Notes under the pieces: generated by a model
Databases searched by the model: none
Seen by the model: the letters and a program-made list of their open reading frames with translations, nothing else
Told to the model about the DNA's origin: nothing
Assembly: GCF_030149505.1 (NCBI RefSeq)
Contig: NZ_JASBRN010000045.1
Coordinates: 298,042-362,041 of the forward strand
Origin: Nocardioides sp.
GTDB lineage: Bacteria > Actinomycetota > Actinomycetes > Propionibacteriales > Nocardioidaceae
Length of the DNA stretch: 64,000 bases
Reading direction: 5' to 3'
Translations under genes and position numbers: made by a program
Shown here: piece after piece, positions 28,015-37,262 of the stretch
Numbering within the stretch: position 1 is the first letter of the stretch
How the letters are laid out: each line of letters opens with the position of its first letter

Positions 28015-30252
28015 GTGACGTCCACGCGCACAGCGCTCACGTACTGCCGGATCTGCGAGCCGCTGTGCGGGCTGGTCGCCACGGTGGAGGGGGAGCCGGG
28101 GAACGAGCGGCTGGTCTCGCTGCGTCCCGACGACGAGCACCCGCTCAGCCGCGGATACGCCTGCCCCAAGGGCCTGGCCTTCGCTGACGTCCAGCACGAC
28201 CCCGAGCGGGTGCTGCACCCGCTGCGCCGGGTCGCGGGTGGCGCGCCGGGGGAGTTCGAGCAGGTCACCTGGGACGAGGCGCTCGGCGACATCGCCGCGC
28301 GGCTGCGGGAGACCATCGACAACCGCGGCGGCACCTCGGTCGGGCAGTTCTTCGGCAACCCGGTCGGCTTCAACGTCACCGCCGCCCTGTGGTCCGGCGC
28401 GCTGATGACCGCGCTGGGCACCGGCCACCAGTACTCCGTGGGCAGCCAGGACATCAACAGCCGGTACGTCGCCAGCAAGCTGCTCTACGACTCGATCTCC
28501 CAGGTGCCGTTCCCCGACCTGCGCTCGACCGACTTCCTGCTGATGATCGGCGCCAACCCGCTGGTCTCCCGCGGCAGCGGCGTGCGGGCGCCCCGGGTCA
28601 AGGAGCACCTCTCGGCGATCACCGCCCGCGGCGGCCGGGTCGTGGTCGTCGACCCGCGGCGCAGCGAGACCGCGCGGGCCTTCGAGCACGTGTCCATCGA
28701 GCCGGACTCCGACGCGTTCCTGCTGGCCTCGGTGCTCCAGGTGCTGGCCGAGGAGGACCTGGTCGCCTGGGACGCCGTCGCCGACCAGTCGGTCGGCGTC
28801 GAGACGCTGCTCGACGCCGTGAAGCACTTCCCGCCCGAGGCGACCGCCGCGCGGACCGGCGTCGACCCCGCGACCGTGCGCGTGCTGGCGCGCGACCTCG
28901 CTGCGGCACCCCGCGCCGCGGTCTACGGCCGCACCGGCTCCTGCCTGGGCCGCCACGCGACGCTGACCAGCGTCCTCATCGACGCCGTCGCCCTGCTGAC
29001 GGGCAACCTCGACCGCGAGGGCGGGGTGCTGCTCGGTCAGGCCGTCGTGCCGTTCGAGGAGGTCGCGGAGAGGGCGGGTCAGCTGACCTACGACGCCCAG
29101 CGCAGCCGGGTAGGCGACTTCCCCGACGTCATGGGCACCTGGCCGGCCGCGATCATGGCCGAGGAGATCCGGACCGCGGGGCCGGGCCAGCTGCGCGCGC
29201 TGTTCGTGCTGGCCGGCAACCCGGTGCTGACCAGCCCGGACGGCCCGGACCTCGCCGCCGCGCTCGAGCAGCTGGACCTCCTGGTCAGCCTCGACCTGTA
29301 CGTCAACGAGACCAACCGGCACGCCGACTACGTCCTGCCCGCCACGACCTGGCTGGAGCGCGAGGACGTGCCGTTCGCGATCGTCGCCTCCAGCCCGTGG
29401 CCGCACGTCCAGCACACCTCGGCCGTGCTCGCTCCGGCCGGCGAGGCCCGGCACGAGTGGGAGGTCTTCGACGAGATCGCCCGGCGCGCCGGGATCCTGC
29501 TGTTCCTGCCGTCCTGGCTCGGCACCCTCACCGCTCCGCTGCGGTACGCCGCTCGCCGGATCGGTCTGCGGACGACCCCCTGGACGCTGGTCGACCTGCT
29601 GCTGCGCACGGGCCCGCACGGCGACCGGTTCGGGCTGCGGCGTGGCGGGCTCAGCCTCCGCGCGTTGCGCCGGCTGCCGCGCGGACGGATGCTGCCCCCG
29701 CCCCGGGGCGGCCGGCTCCCCGAGGTCGTCCGGCACCCGCACGGCAAGGTCGACCTCGCGCCGCCGCAGCTCGCGGCCGAGTGGGACCGGCTACGGTCGG
29801 GACTGTACGAGACCCGCGACCCGGCGTACCCCCTGCGGATGATCGGGCTGCGAGAGATGCGCTCGCAGAACTCCTGGATGCACAACAGCCCCACGCTGAT
29901 GAAGGGCCGCAACCGCCGCCACACCGCCCGCATCCACCCCGACGACGCCGCTGTCGCCGGGTTGGTCGACGGCGCCCCCGTGCGGATCCGCTCCGCGCTC
30001 GGCGCCATCGAGACCCTCGCCCACCTCACCGACGAGGTGCGCCCGGGCACGATCGCGGTCCCGCACGGGTGGGGCCACGCCGCGGGCTGGAGCACCGCCA
30101 ACGCCGCCGGCGGCGCCAACAGCAACGAGCTGGCCTCCTCGCGCGTCGAGGACGTCGAGCACCTCGCCGGGATGGCGCTGCTCAACGGGGTCCCGGTGGT
30201 GGTCGAGCCGGTCCGAGCCGGTCCGGGTGGGACCGTCGGGCCCGTCGGCTAG
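28015..30252 (+). CDS. Molybdopterin-dependent oxidoreductase with 4Fe-4S site
   Basis: Member of the DMSO reductase / formate dehydrogenase-like family, about 745 residues. The N-terminal cluster motif is YCRICEPLCGLV with the fourth cysteine in GYACPKGLAF. The cofactor-binding region shows FFGNPVGFN and MIGANPLVSR, and the C-terminal dinucleotide domain includes MRSQNSWMHNSP and VPHGWGHAAGW. No Tat signal is seen, so it is cytosolic. Several GTG starts are possible (27997, 28009, 28015); 28015 avoids translation through the operator. A KstR-type site lies just upstream. The substrate is unknown. Confidence 0.9.
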   Translation: MTSTRTALTYCRICEPLCGLVATVEGEPGNERLVSLRPDDEHPLSRGYACPKGLAFADVQHDPERVLHPLRRVAGGAPGEFEQVTWDEALGDIAARLRETIDNRGGTSVGQFFGNPVGFNVTAALWSGALMTALGTGHQYSVGSQDINSRYVASKLLYDSISQVPFPDLRSTDFLLMIGANPLVSRGSGVRAPRVKEHLSAITARGGRVVVVDPRRSETARAFEHVSIEPDSDAFLLASVLQVLAEEDLVAWDAVADQSVGVETLLDAVKHFPPEATAARTGVDPATVRVLARDLAAAPRAAVYGRTGSCLGRHATLTSVLIDAVALLTGNLDREGGVLLGQAVVPFEEVAERAGQLTYDAQRSRVGDFPDVMGTWPAAIMAEEIRTAGPGQLRALFVLAGNPVLTSPDGPDLAAALEQLDLLVSLDLYVNETNRHADYVLPATTWLEREDVPFAIVASSPWPHVQHTSAVLAPAGEARHEWEVFDEIARRAGILLFLPSWLGTLTAPLRYAARRIGLRTTPWTLVDLLLRTGPHGDRFGLRRGGLSLRALRRLPRGRMLPPPRGGRLPEVVRHPHGKVDLAPPQLAAEWDRLRSGLYETRDPAYPLRMIGLREMRSQNSWMHNSPTLMKGRNRRHTARIHPDDAAVAGLVDGAPVRIRSALGAIETLAHLTDEVRPGTIAVPHGWGHAAGWSTANAAGGANSNELASSRVEDVEHLAGMALLNGVPVVVEPVRAGPGGTVGPVG

Positions 30253-30255
30253 CGT
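30250..30255 (+). promoter_or_regulatory. -10 box of leaderless AlkA-type glycosylase promoter
   Basis: TAGCGT lies 7 nt before GTG 30263; its first bases overlap the stop codon of the preceding gene. Confidence 0.6.
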
Positions 30256-30262
30256 CGAGCGC

Positions 30263-31207
30263 GTGAGCGAGGCGGGCACCCGACGGGTCTGGCGGCCGGA
30301 CTGGCCCTGCCCGGTCGAGGCGGTGCTGCGCCAGCAGAAGCACGGGGGAGCGGATCCCACGTGGAAGCGCGACGAGGACGGTCGCATCTGGCGCGGCCTG
30401 CGCACGCCTCAGGGCCTCGTCACGCTCAGCATCCACGCCGAGCCGCGGCTGGGCGAGGTGCACGCCGAGGCCTGGGGGCCGGGCACGCAGTGGGCGCTGG
30501 ACCAGGTGCCGGCGATGCTCGGCGGCGAGGACGACTGGTCGGCCTTCGAGCCGCGCCACCCGGTGCTGGTCGAGGCGCGGCGTCGGTTCCCGCACGCGCG
30601 GCTGGGCCGGGGCGGCCTGGTGATGGAGGCGCTGGTGCCGGCGATCATCGAGCAGAAGGTCACCGGACAGGAGGCGTTCGCAGGCTTCCGGATGCTGGTG
30701 CACCGCTTCGGCGAGCCGGCGCCCGGGCCCGGCGCCGAGCGCGGGCTGAAGGTGCAGCCCGACGCGCAGACCCTGCGCACGGTGCCGTCGTGGGAGTGGC
30801 TGCGGATGCACATCGATCCCGCCCGCAGCCGCACCATCGTCACCGCAGCGCGGGTCGCCGACGCCCTCGAGCGCACGGCGACGCTCGACCCCGCCGAGGC
30901 CGACCGCCGGCTGCGTACCCTGCCCGGCATCGGGGAGTGGACCAGCGCCGAGGTCCGCCAGCGTGCCCACGGCGACCCCGACGCGGTGAGCTTCGGCGAC
31001 TACCACGTCGCCAAGGACGTCGGCTGGGCGCTGACCGGCACCCCGTTCGACGACGAGGAGATGCGCGCCTACCTCGAGCCGTGGCGCCCCCAGCGCGGCC
31101 GGGTGCCCGCGCTGCTCGCCATGGCCGGCCTCCATCGGCCCCGTCGGGGTGCCCGGATGTCGCCACGCACCCACCTGCCTGCGCAAGTCACCCGCCACCG
31201 ACGGTAA
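30263..31207 (+). CDS. AlkA-type DNA-3-methyladenine glycosylase
   Basis: HhH-GPD superfamily protein of 314 residues. The helix-hairpin-helix is LRTLPGIGEWTSAEV, and the aspartate in AVSFGDYHVAKDVG lies where AlkA has its catalytic aspartate. The N-terminal part lacks the methyltransferase domain of Ada-AlkA fusions. It should remove alkylated bases from DNA. The start is set by the leaderless promoter. The C-terminal basic tail (RPRRGARMSPRTHLPAQ) is longer than in relatives I recall and may be poorly conserved. Confidence 0.88.
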   Translation: MSEAGTRRVWRPDWPCPVEAVLRQQKHGGADPTWKRDEDGRIWRGLRTPQGLVTLSIHAEPRLGEVHAEAWGPGTQWALDQVPAMLGGEDDWSAFEPRHPVLVEARRRFPHARLGRGGLVMEALVPAIIEQKVTGQEAFAGFRMLVHRFGEPAPGPGAERGLKVQPDAQTLRTVPSWEWLRMHIDPARSRTIVTAARVADALERTATLDPAEADRRLRTLPGIGEWTSAEVRQRAHGDPDAVSFGDYHVAKDVGWALTGTPFDDEEMRAYLEPWRPQRGRVPALLAMAGLHRPRRGARMSPRTHLPAQVTRHRR

Positions 31208-31214
31208 AGCCGGT

Positions 31215-31240
31215 TACCGTGACAGTGTGACGCAGGTAAC
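31215..31240 (+). promoter_or_regulatory. SCP2 gene promoter with inverted GTTACC/GGTAAC
   Basis: The -10 box TACCGT (31215-31220) lies 6 nt before GTG 31227. GTTACC (31213-31218) and GGTAAC (31235-31240) form an inverted pair with a 16-nt gap across the start, resembling the pair in front of fadA. Confidence 0.5.
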
Positions 31241-32168
31241 GTTCGAGCCGCTCCGCACCGCCACTGCCGACGAGGCCACCCGCTTCTTCGCCGACACCGA
31301 CGCCGTGGCGCTCGTGGAGGCGATCCGGCTCGCCTCCGACGAGGAGCTGCGCCGGCTGGTCGGCCGCGAGGAGATCCGTGTCCCGGCCGTGCGCGGGGTC
31401 CTCTCCCGCCTGCACGAGTACGCCGACCCCGACCGGCTCGCCACCGCGAGCGGCACGGTGCGGATCGACCTCACGCGCGACGACGCGCGGCTCGGGCACC
31501 ACCTGCTGCGCCTGGTGCCCGGCGCGATCGAGGTCGAGGTCGACGTGCCCGCCTCCGCGCCCGCCGACGTCGTCCTGGGCACGGGCGTCACGGGCTTCAT
31601 CCGGCTGGTCAGCGGGCAGGGCGACGCCGCGCTCGACTACCTGGCCGGGCGCCTGCACGTCCAGGGCGACGCCGCGCTGGCGCTCACCGTGGGCGGGCTC
31701 TTCACCATCCCCGGCACCGACGCGGTGGCCGTGGACCCCACCGCGCTCGACCCGGTCGACGTGGCCCGGGCCCTGGCCGGCGTGCCCACCAGCCACGTGC
31801 GCGAGGTGATGTCCGGCGACTTCCGCCCGGTCGTGCTGGACGAGATCTTCCGCCGGCTGCCGGACTTCGTGAACCCCCGGCGGGCCGCCCGGCTCGACCT
31901 CACCATCGGGTTCCGGCTGCTCGGTGGTCCCACCGGCGAGCCCGAGCGCTGGGTCGTGCGGGTCGACCACGGCGCCTGCAAGGTCGAGGCCGGCGACCCC
32001 GGTGGCCACCGCGACGCGACCATCACCTGCGAGGGCCACGACTTCCTGCGGCTGGCCACCGGCCACCTCTCGGCGGTCTCCGGGGTGCTCAAGGGACAGC
32101 TGAAGGTGAAGGGGGAGAAGGCCAAGGCGCTGCAGTTCGCCTCGGTCCTGGACATCCCGAAGGCATGA
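31227..32168 (+). CDS. SCP2 sterol-binding domain protein
   Basis: Protein of 313 residues with two lipid-binding-like segments: a first domain around residues 70-150 and a canonical SCP2 fold at about 205-310, ending in HDFLRLATGHLSAVSGVLKGQLKVKG. SCP2 domains bind sterols or acyl-CoA and pass them to enzymes. No signal peptide is present. The leaderless promoter defines the start. Two SCP2-like halves in one chain with the promoter motif shared with fadA suggest a role in acyl-CoA or sterol handling. Confidence 0.85.
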   Translation: MTQVTFEPLRTATADEATRFFADTDAVALVEAIRLASDEELRRLVGREEIRVPAVRGVLSRLHEYADPDRLATASGTVRIDLTRDDARLGHHLLRLVPGAIEVEVDVPASAPADVVLGTGVTGFIRLVSGQGDAALDYLAGRLHVQGDAALALTVGGLFTIPGTDAVAVDPTALDPVDVARALAGVPTSHVREVMSGDFRPVVLDEIFRRLPDFVNPRRAARLDLTIGFRLLGGPTGEPERWVVRVDHGACKVEAGDPGGHRDATITCEGHDFLRLATGHLSAVSGVLKGQLKVKGEKAKALQFASVLDIPKA

Positions 32169-32192
32169 GGTCCTGGTCGGGCGCGAGCGTCA

Positions 32193-32240
32193 CCGGGTCT
32201 CGACGACGCTCGTCGCTGGGGCTCCTCGCTGCTCGACCGG
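32193..32240. repeat. Probable dispersed repeat rich in CTCG
   Basis: The stretch between SCP2 and the phospholipase D-like gene reads GGGTCTCGACGACGCTCG, then GCTCCTCGCTGCTCGACC. From memory, similar semi-palindromic sequences are scattered through Nocardioidaceae genomes. Only one copy is in this window. Confidence 0.4.
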
Positions 32241-32247
32241 CGTTCCG

Positions 32248-33510
32248 CTAGAGCAAGGGGCGCAGGGGGGCCAGCACGAACTCCGTGAACTTGCGGTGCA
32301 GGTCCCGGGCCTCCCACTCGCCGATCGTGAGCTCGAGGCAGTGCGACTCGTCCGCGGCGAAGATCGTCTCCATCTGCCCGGCGAGCCCCCGGTCGATGAC
32401 CTCGATGTTGATCTCGTAGTTGCCCGAGAGGCTCAGCCGGTCGATGTTGGCGGTCCCGACGGTGGTCCACGTGCCGTCGACGGTGGCGGTCTTGGCGTGC
32501 ACCATCGCGTCGCGGTAGCGCAGGATCCGCACTCCCGACTCCAGCAGCTGGGAGAAGTAGCCGCGGGACGTCCAGTCGGCCACGATGTGGTTGGACTTCA
32601 GCGGCACCAGCAGCCGCACGTCCACGCCGCGGCGCGCGGCCGCCTTGAGGGCGTCGACGAAGTCCTGGTCGGGCAGGAAGTAGGCCGTCGTGAGCCAGAT
32701 GTTGCGGCTGGCCCGGTTGATCGCCTCGAGGTACATCGAGCGGATCGGGAACATCCACAGCCGCGGTACGTTGCGCTGGATCCGGATCCGCGGCTCCCAC
32801 TCCGAGTGGGTCTCCAGCAGCAGCGGCGGCTCGCTGGGGCGGAACCGGTGCCGACGGTGCAAGTTCCAGAAGTCGGCGAAGGCGCGCTGGAGGTCCCACA
32901 CCCCGGGGCCGGTCACGCGCACGTGGGTGTCGCGCCACTCCGTGGCGTAGGCGTCACCGATGTTGTAGCCGCCGACGAACCCGACCTCGGAGTCGACGAC
33001 CAGGATCTTGCGGTGGTCGCGGCCGTAGCGGCTGAGGTCGAAGAAGCGGAACCCCGCGGCGTACACCGGGTAGCGCAGCACCTTCATCGTGCGCGGGAAG
33101 CGCTTGAAGACCGGCGAGACGACGAGGTTCGCGAAGCCGTCGTAGATGACGTAGACGTCCACGCCGCGCGCGGCGGCGTCGGCCAGGGCCTGCTTGAACC
33201 GCTCGCCGGTCTCGTCGCCCTTCCAGATGTAGGTCTCGAAGAGCACCTGGCGCTGCGCACCCTCGATCGCGGCGAGCATGTCGTCGTAGAGGTGCTGGCC
33301 GTAGGTGTACGTCGTCACCGTGCTGTCCCCGATCGGCACCTGCGCCGGGGGAGTGATCGGGAAGGGGCCGGGCTTCTTGCCGCGCCGGCGGTAGGAGTCG
33401 ACCAGCGACATGCTCACCGCCAGCACGAGCTGCACCCCGACGATCGTCATGAGGGTGCGCCGGATGGTCCGCAGGACCCGGTCGGTCCAGGGCTGCTGGG
33501 CTGCACTCAC
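32248..33510 (-). CDS. Phospholipase D-like protein / cardiolipin synthase family
   Basis: Protein of 420 residues with one N-terminal membrane helix (LMTIVGVQLVLAVSMSLV). Both HKD motifs are intact: DHRKILVVDSEVGFVGGYN near residue 175 and VHAKTATVDGTWTTVGTANID near 345. It should be a membrane-bound phosphatidyl transferase, most likely cardiolipin synthase. GTG 33510 lies 6 nt behind the -10 box TACCTT. There is no partner phosphatidylglycerol enzyme nearby. Confidence 0.88.
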   Translation of the reverse strand: MSAAQQPWTDRVLRTIRRTLMTIVGVQLVLAVSMSLVDSYRRRGKKPGPFPITPPAQVPIGDSTVTTYTYGQHLYDDMLAAIEGAQRQVLFETYIWKGDETGERFKQALADAAARGVDVYVIYDGFANLVVSPVFKRFPRTMKVLRYPVYAAGFRFFDLSRYGRDHRKILVVDSEVGFVGGYNIGDAYATEWRDTHVRVTGPGVWDLQRAFADFWNLHRRHRFRPSEPPLLLETHSEWEPRIRIQRNVPRLWMFPIRSMYLEAINRASRNIWLTTAYFLPDQDFVDALKAAARRGVDVRLLVPLKSNHIVADWTSRGYFSQLLESGVRILRYRDAMVHAKTATVDGTWTTVGTANIDRLSLSGNYEINIEVIDRGLAGQMETIFAADESHCLELTIGEWEARDLHRKFTEFVLAPLRPLL

Positions 33511-33516
33511 GGGGCC

Positions 33517-33522
33517 AAGGTA
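33517..33522 (-). promoter_or_regulatory. -10 box of leaderless phospholipase D-like gene
   Basis: TACCTT on the minus strand, 6 nt before GTG 33510. Confidence 0.55.
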
Positions 33523-33532
33523 GTGGCCGGCG

Positions 33533-34174
33533 CTAGACCCGCCGGTCGTCGCCGCGCACGAAGGTGCGCTCGGGGCAGTCGAGGATGACCTGGCTGTGCA
33601 CGACCAGCGGCACGGCGAGGTCGACCGTGCGGGTCACCTCTCGCCCGAGCGAGGTGCCGGTGAGCCGCACCTGCTCGTAGGTGTTGTTGGCGCGCTCGTG
33701 GTAGTAGCGGCAGTTCGTGAACTCGAACTCCAGGACCACCTCGCCGTCACCGAAGGCACTGAGGTCCACGGGCTCGACCGGGCCGCCGACCGGCTCCAGC
33801 AAGGGGTACGTCGGCTCGACGAGCTCGACACCGGTGACCCGGAACGGGACGACCGAGGCGTTGTCCAGCGGCAGCGTCACCGCCATCCGCTCGCCGTAGC
33901 GGTAGTGCAGCGCCAGGGTGCCGCTCGGCCCGTATCCCTCGACCAGCAACCCGTCCGCGACCGGGACCGACGGCACCGGGTCGGCCACGAGCACCGCCTG
34001 GGGCGCCAGCGCCCAGGCGCCCCCGACCAGCGCGAGCAGCCCGCCGACCGCCGCGCCGCGGGCCCGACGGGTACGACGAGGGGCGCGCGCGTCCGCGGAC
34101 GACCCGGCGGGCGGCGTACCCGCGGGGGAGGCGGGGCGGGCTGCCCGGTCGGGGCGGGCGTCGAGCAGGCTCAC
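33533..34174 (-). CDS. Single-pass exported protein of unknown function
   Basis: Protein of 213 residues with a basic, proline-rich cytosolic N-terminus, one membrane helix (AVGGLLALVGGAWALAP) and an exported domain with beta-strand character. It contains two cysteines (FTNCRYYH and ILDCPERTF) that could form a disulphide. Its GTG overlaps the stop of the upstream beta-helix gene (GTGA), so the two are translated together and may act together at the cell surface. I do not recognise the family. Confidence 0.7.
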   Translation of the reverse strand: MSLLDARPDRAARPASPAGTPPAGSSADARAPRRTRRARGAAVGGLLALVGGAWALAPQAVLVADPVPSVPVADGLLVEGYGPSGTLALHYRYGERMAVTLPLDNASVVPFRVTGVELVEPTYPLLEPVGGPVEPVDLSAFGDGEVVLEFEFTNCRYYHERANNTYEQVRLTGTSLGREVTRTVDLAVPLVVHSQVILDCPERTFVRGDDRRV

Positions 34175-35964
34175 GACCCGACCTCCTCGTGCCGACGACG
34201 CGCGCCGGCGACCCGGGCCCCGGCGACCCGGATGCCCAGCGCACCGAGCAGCGTGACCGCCACCAGCGCGGCGGGCGTGCCGGGGCCGTCCTCCTCGGGT
34301 GCCCCGGCGGCACGGGTGCCGCCGCGGGCGCCGGTGTCCGCCGCGGGCCGCTCAGGGGTGTCCAGCCAGTCGCAGCCGACCGGGTCGGTGTTGGAGTAGC
34401 GGTCGTAGACCGCGCAGGGCAGCAGCTGGGTGGTCTTCACCAGGTTGCCGATCGGCCACTGCGAGGGGTTGCCGCAGTCGGGCAGCCCCACGGCGTAGTT
34501 GTGGGTGACCTCCTTGCCCGGCGCGGGCAGGTTGTCCTGCCAGCAGTTCCCCTCGCCGGCCTCGTCCCAGTAGAAGTCCATGCCGTTCGGCAGCACCTCG
34601 CCGGAGGGGGAGTAGCCGAGCTCGTTCTTGGTGAAGGCGTTGAAGTTGGAGTTGTCCTGCTGGTGGGTGGGGTCGTAGTCGCCACGCATCAGCGCCGGAG
34701 GGACCCAGAAGAGCATGAAGCCCTGCCGCCAGTTGTCCCAGACCTGGTTGGAGTTGATGAAGTTGTGGTTGCCGATGACCATGCCGCCGGTCCCGACCGG
34801 GAAGCCGAAGGCCGGGCACACGACGCCGTCCTGGTGGCCGACCTCCTGCGGCGTCGCAGCCTGGCACGGCGCGTCCTCGCCCTGAACGAACTGCTCGTAG
34901 TAGTTCTCGTTGTTGCTGTAGATCTTGTTGTCCTCGAACCACCCGTGGTCCTGCGGCATCCCGGGGTGGCCGCCGAGGATCGACTCGACGATGAAGCCCA
35001 GACCGTTGTGGTGGATCCGGTTGTCGTGGACGTAGACGGAGTTGCCCGCGGTGCCGGAGTAGCCCAGCGCGTTGTGGTGCATGGTGCACCGCGTGACCTC
35101 GACCGCCCAGCGGTCCAGCGCCCCGGTCTCGGTGCTACTGGCGTTCACGTCGGCCGAGGAGCCGGGGTAGACCCCGGAATCGCCGTTGTGGTGGGTGTCG
35201 CAGCGTCGGATGACGCCGTGGTCGGAGGCGAAGGTCAGCACGCCGTAGAGGTCGTTGTACGCCGACTCGAAGTCCTCCAGCACGTAGCCGTCGGTCTCGT
35301 GCACGTAGAAGGCGTTCTCGCGGAAGAGCGTGGCCTTCATGTTGCCGAGGTAGAAGCCGTCGGCCCGGTCGGCCTTGATCCCGTTGTGCTTGAGCCAGTC
35401 ACCCTCCTCGGTGAAGCCGCCCTTGAGGTGCACGTCACCGGGCTTCGCGCCGGTGCCGAGCAGCTGCAGGTCGCAGAGCTGGTTGTCGCACTTGATGTCC
35501 GGGTCGGCCGGGTCGTCGCCGGCGATGGTGACGAGGTTCAGGATCTCGCCGCACTCGACGATCTGCGCGTACTCCACGATCCCGCCGTCGTAGCCCTCCA
35601 TGCACGGCACGTCCCAGCTCGGCTGCTCGCGGTAGACACCGGGCAGCACGTAGATGTTGGTGCGCTGCGTGCGCACGGCGTCGACCGCGGCCTGGATGTG
35701 CCGGTGCTCGCAGCGCCTCAACAGCTGCCGGTTGAACGCGCGCAGCTTCGCGCTACCGATCTTCCCAATCCGCCGCGCGGAGTCCTTCTTGCAGACCACG
35801 ATCACGTCCGCGGCCTGGGCCAGCGAGCGCTTCTCGGGCACGGTGCCGTCGCCGGCGGGGAACTGCGACTCGCGCTCCTCGTGGGCGACGGCCGGGCCCA
35901 CGGGGAGCACGAGGACCAGCAGGAGACCGAGCAGGGCGAGGAGGGGAACCAGGACGCGGCGCAT
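34171..35964 (-). CDS. Secreted right-handed parallel beta-helix protein with C-terminal membrane anchor
   Basis: Exported protein of 597 residues. The signal peptide is MRRVLVPLLALLGLLLVLVL followed by a VAHEE cleavage region. The middle is a pectate-lyase-like beta-helix with repeated turns such as GFYLGNMKATLFRENAFYVH, GVIRRCDTHHNGDSGV and SVYVHDNRIHHNGLGF. It ends with a proline/alanine linker, a membrane helix (ALVAVTLLGALGIRVAG) and a short basic tail, a common cell-surface anchor layout. The fold suggests polysaccharide binding or cleavage, but catalytic residues cannot be assigned. The ATG at 35964 follows TATTGA-like sequence; the longer track ORF lacks support. Confidence 0.85.
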   Translation of the reverse strand: MRRVLVPLLALLGLLLVLVLPVGPAVAHEERESQFPAGDGTVPEKRSLAQAADVIVVCKKDSARRIGKIGSAKLRAFNRQLLRRCEHRHIQAAVDAVRTQRTNIYVLPGVYREQPSWDVPCMEGYDGGIVEYAQIVECGEILNLVTIAGDDPADPDIKCDNQLCDLQLLGTGAKPGDVHLKGGFTEEGDWLKHNGIKADRADGFYLGNMKATLFRENAFYVHETDGYVLEDFESAYNDLYGVLTFASDHGVIRRCDTHHNGDSGVYPGSSADVNASSTETGALDRWAVEVTRCTMHHNALGYSGTAGNSVYVHDNRIHHNGLGFIVESILGGHPGMPQDHGWFEDNKIYSNNENYYEQFVQGEDAPCQAATPQEVGHQDGVVCPAFGFPVGTGGMVIGNHNFINSNQVWDNWRQGFMLFWVPPALMRGDYDPTHQQDNSNFNAFTKNELGYSPSGEVLPNGMDFYWDEAGEGNCWQDNLPAPGKEVTHNYAVGLPDCGNPSQWPIGNLVKTTQLLPCAVYDRYSNTDPVGCDWLDTPERPAADTGARGGTRAAGAPEEDGPGTPAALVAVTLLGALGIRVAGARVAGARRRHEEVGS

Positions 35965-36044
35965 GGACCGGTCAATATGAGCGCCGTTCACGTTTGGGAA
36001 GAGCGACGACGGAACCGTCCGCGCGGTGGAGGCGTCCGAGGGGC

Positions 36045-37208
36045 ATGCGGCGATCCCCGGTCCTCGGCTCGGCTCTCCTCCTGCTCTCCCTGGCGGTGGG
36101 GTGCGGGGACCGGGACGCCGCCCCCCGCACGCCGACGGCAGGTACGTCGGGCGCCGGCTGGGTCCGGTTGCCCGACCCGCCCCTGTCGGGCCGGGTGGGC
36201 GCGACCCTCGTCCCGCTCGACGCCGACCGGGTCCTGGTGCTGGGCGGGTGGGAGTGGCTCTGCCCGCCGGGTGCCGACTGCTCCTACCCGGACACCCCGC
36301 AGTTGCGCGACGGCGCGGTCGTCGACCTGCGCTCGGGGGAGTGGACCGCGGTCCCGGATGCGCCGATCGGGCTGTTCCACGCGCCGGCGGTCGTCTCGGA
36401 CGGCTCGGTGCTGGTGCTGGGTGCCCGGACGTGGCGCGACGATCCCGAGCTGCTGGTGCTCGACGTGGACGCAGGCCGGTGGGAGCGCCGCGCGGCGCCG
36501 CGCGGGGTGTGCAGCCGGCTGGTGCCCACACCGACAGGGCTGGTGGCGACCTGCGGGACCGACGAGAACGGCGAGTCACCCGACCGTGCCTACGACCTCG
36601 CGACCGACACCTGGACCGAGCTCCCGGACGACCCGCTCCCGCCCGTCTTCGACCGGTTCGCCGTGCTGGACGGGAAGCGGCTGCTGGTCCTCGGCTCGCT
36701 CATCTCCGAGGTCGGCGACGATGACGCCCGGACCGGCAAGGTGGTGGCGGCACTGGACCTGGCGACCGGCCGGTGGGAGCGGTTGCCGGACGCCCCGGGC
36801 GACGGGTACCAGGCCTGGGGGGTCGGCGACGAGGTGTGGGTGAACCCGCATTTCGGTCCCGAGGGGGGCGGGGTGCTCTCGCTCGACACCGGTCGGTGGC
36901 GGCCGCTGCCCGACCTGCCGGCCGACCCGGACCTGCCCGAGCACATGCAGGGCGACCTCGCGGGGGTGGTCGGGGACGGGACCGCGCGGTACGAGTACGA
37001 CCACGGCTGGGTACGCGACACGGTCGCCGACGCGTGGGTGGAGGTGCCGGGGCGCGGCTCGACGGCGTACGACGTGGGGGTGGTGGCCGCGGGCGAGGCG
37101 CTCGTGGTGTTCGGGGGGCAGGACTGGGGCGTGCCGGAGCGCGACGCCGCCTCGTCGGGCGAGGGCGAGCTGGTGGCCGAGACGTGGGTGTGGCGCCCCT
37201 CCAGGTGA
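36045..37208 (+). CDS. Lipoprotein with kelch-like propeller repeats
   Basis: Exported protein of 387 residues. The signal peptide ends in a lipobox (SLAVGCG). The mature part has kelch-type repeats: RVGATLVPLDADRVLVLGGWE, DRFAVLDGKRLLVLG, and EALVVFGGQDWG at the end, spaced as in a propeller. Kelch propellers bind proteins or sugars. It is transcribed away from the beta-helix gene from a short divergent region. Function unknown. Confidence 0.82.
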   Translation: MRRSPVLGSALLLLSLAVGCGDRDAAPRTPTAGTSGAGWVRLPDPPLSGRVGATLVPLDADRVLVLGGWEWLCPPGADCSYPDTPQLRDGAVVDLRSGEWTAVPDAPIGLFHAPAVVSDGSVLVLGARTWRDDPELLVLDVDAGRWERRAAPRGVCSRLVPTPTGLVATCGTDENGESPDRAYDLATDTWTELPDDPLPPVFDRFAVLDGKRLLVLGSLISEVGDDDARTGKVVAALDLATGRWERLPDAPGDGYQAWGVGDEVWVNPHFGPEGGGVLSLDTGRWRPLPDLPADPDLPEHMQGDLAGVVGDGTARYEYDHGWVRDTVADAWVEVPGRGSTAYDVGVVAAGEALVVFGGQDWGVPERDAASSGEGELVAETWVWRPSR

Positions 37209-37249
37209 GGTCGCCCGCCCGGGTCGGCGCCACTGTCGGCGGTCCCTCG

Positions 37250-37255
37250 TAGGCT
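37250..37255 (+). promoter_or_regulatory. -10 box of leaderless uvrB promoter
   Basis: TAGGCT lies 7 nt before ATG 37263. I see no LexA box upstream. Confidence 0.65.
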
Positions 37256-37262
37256 CGGTCGC

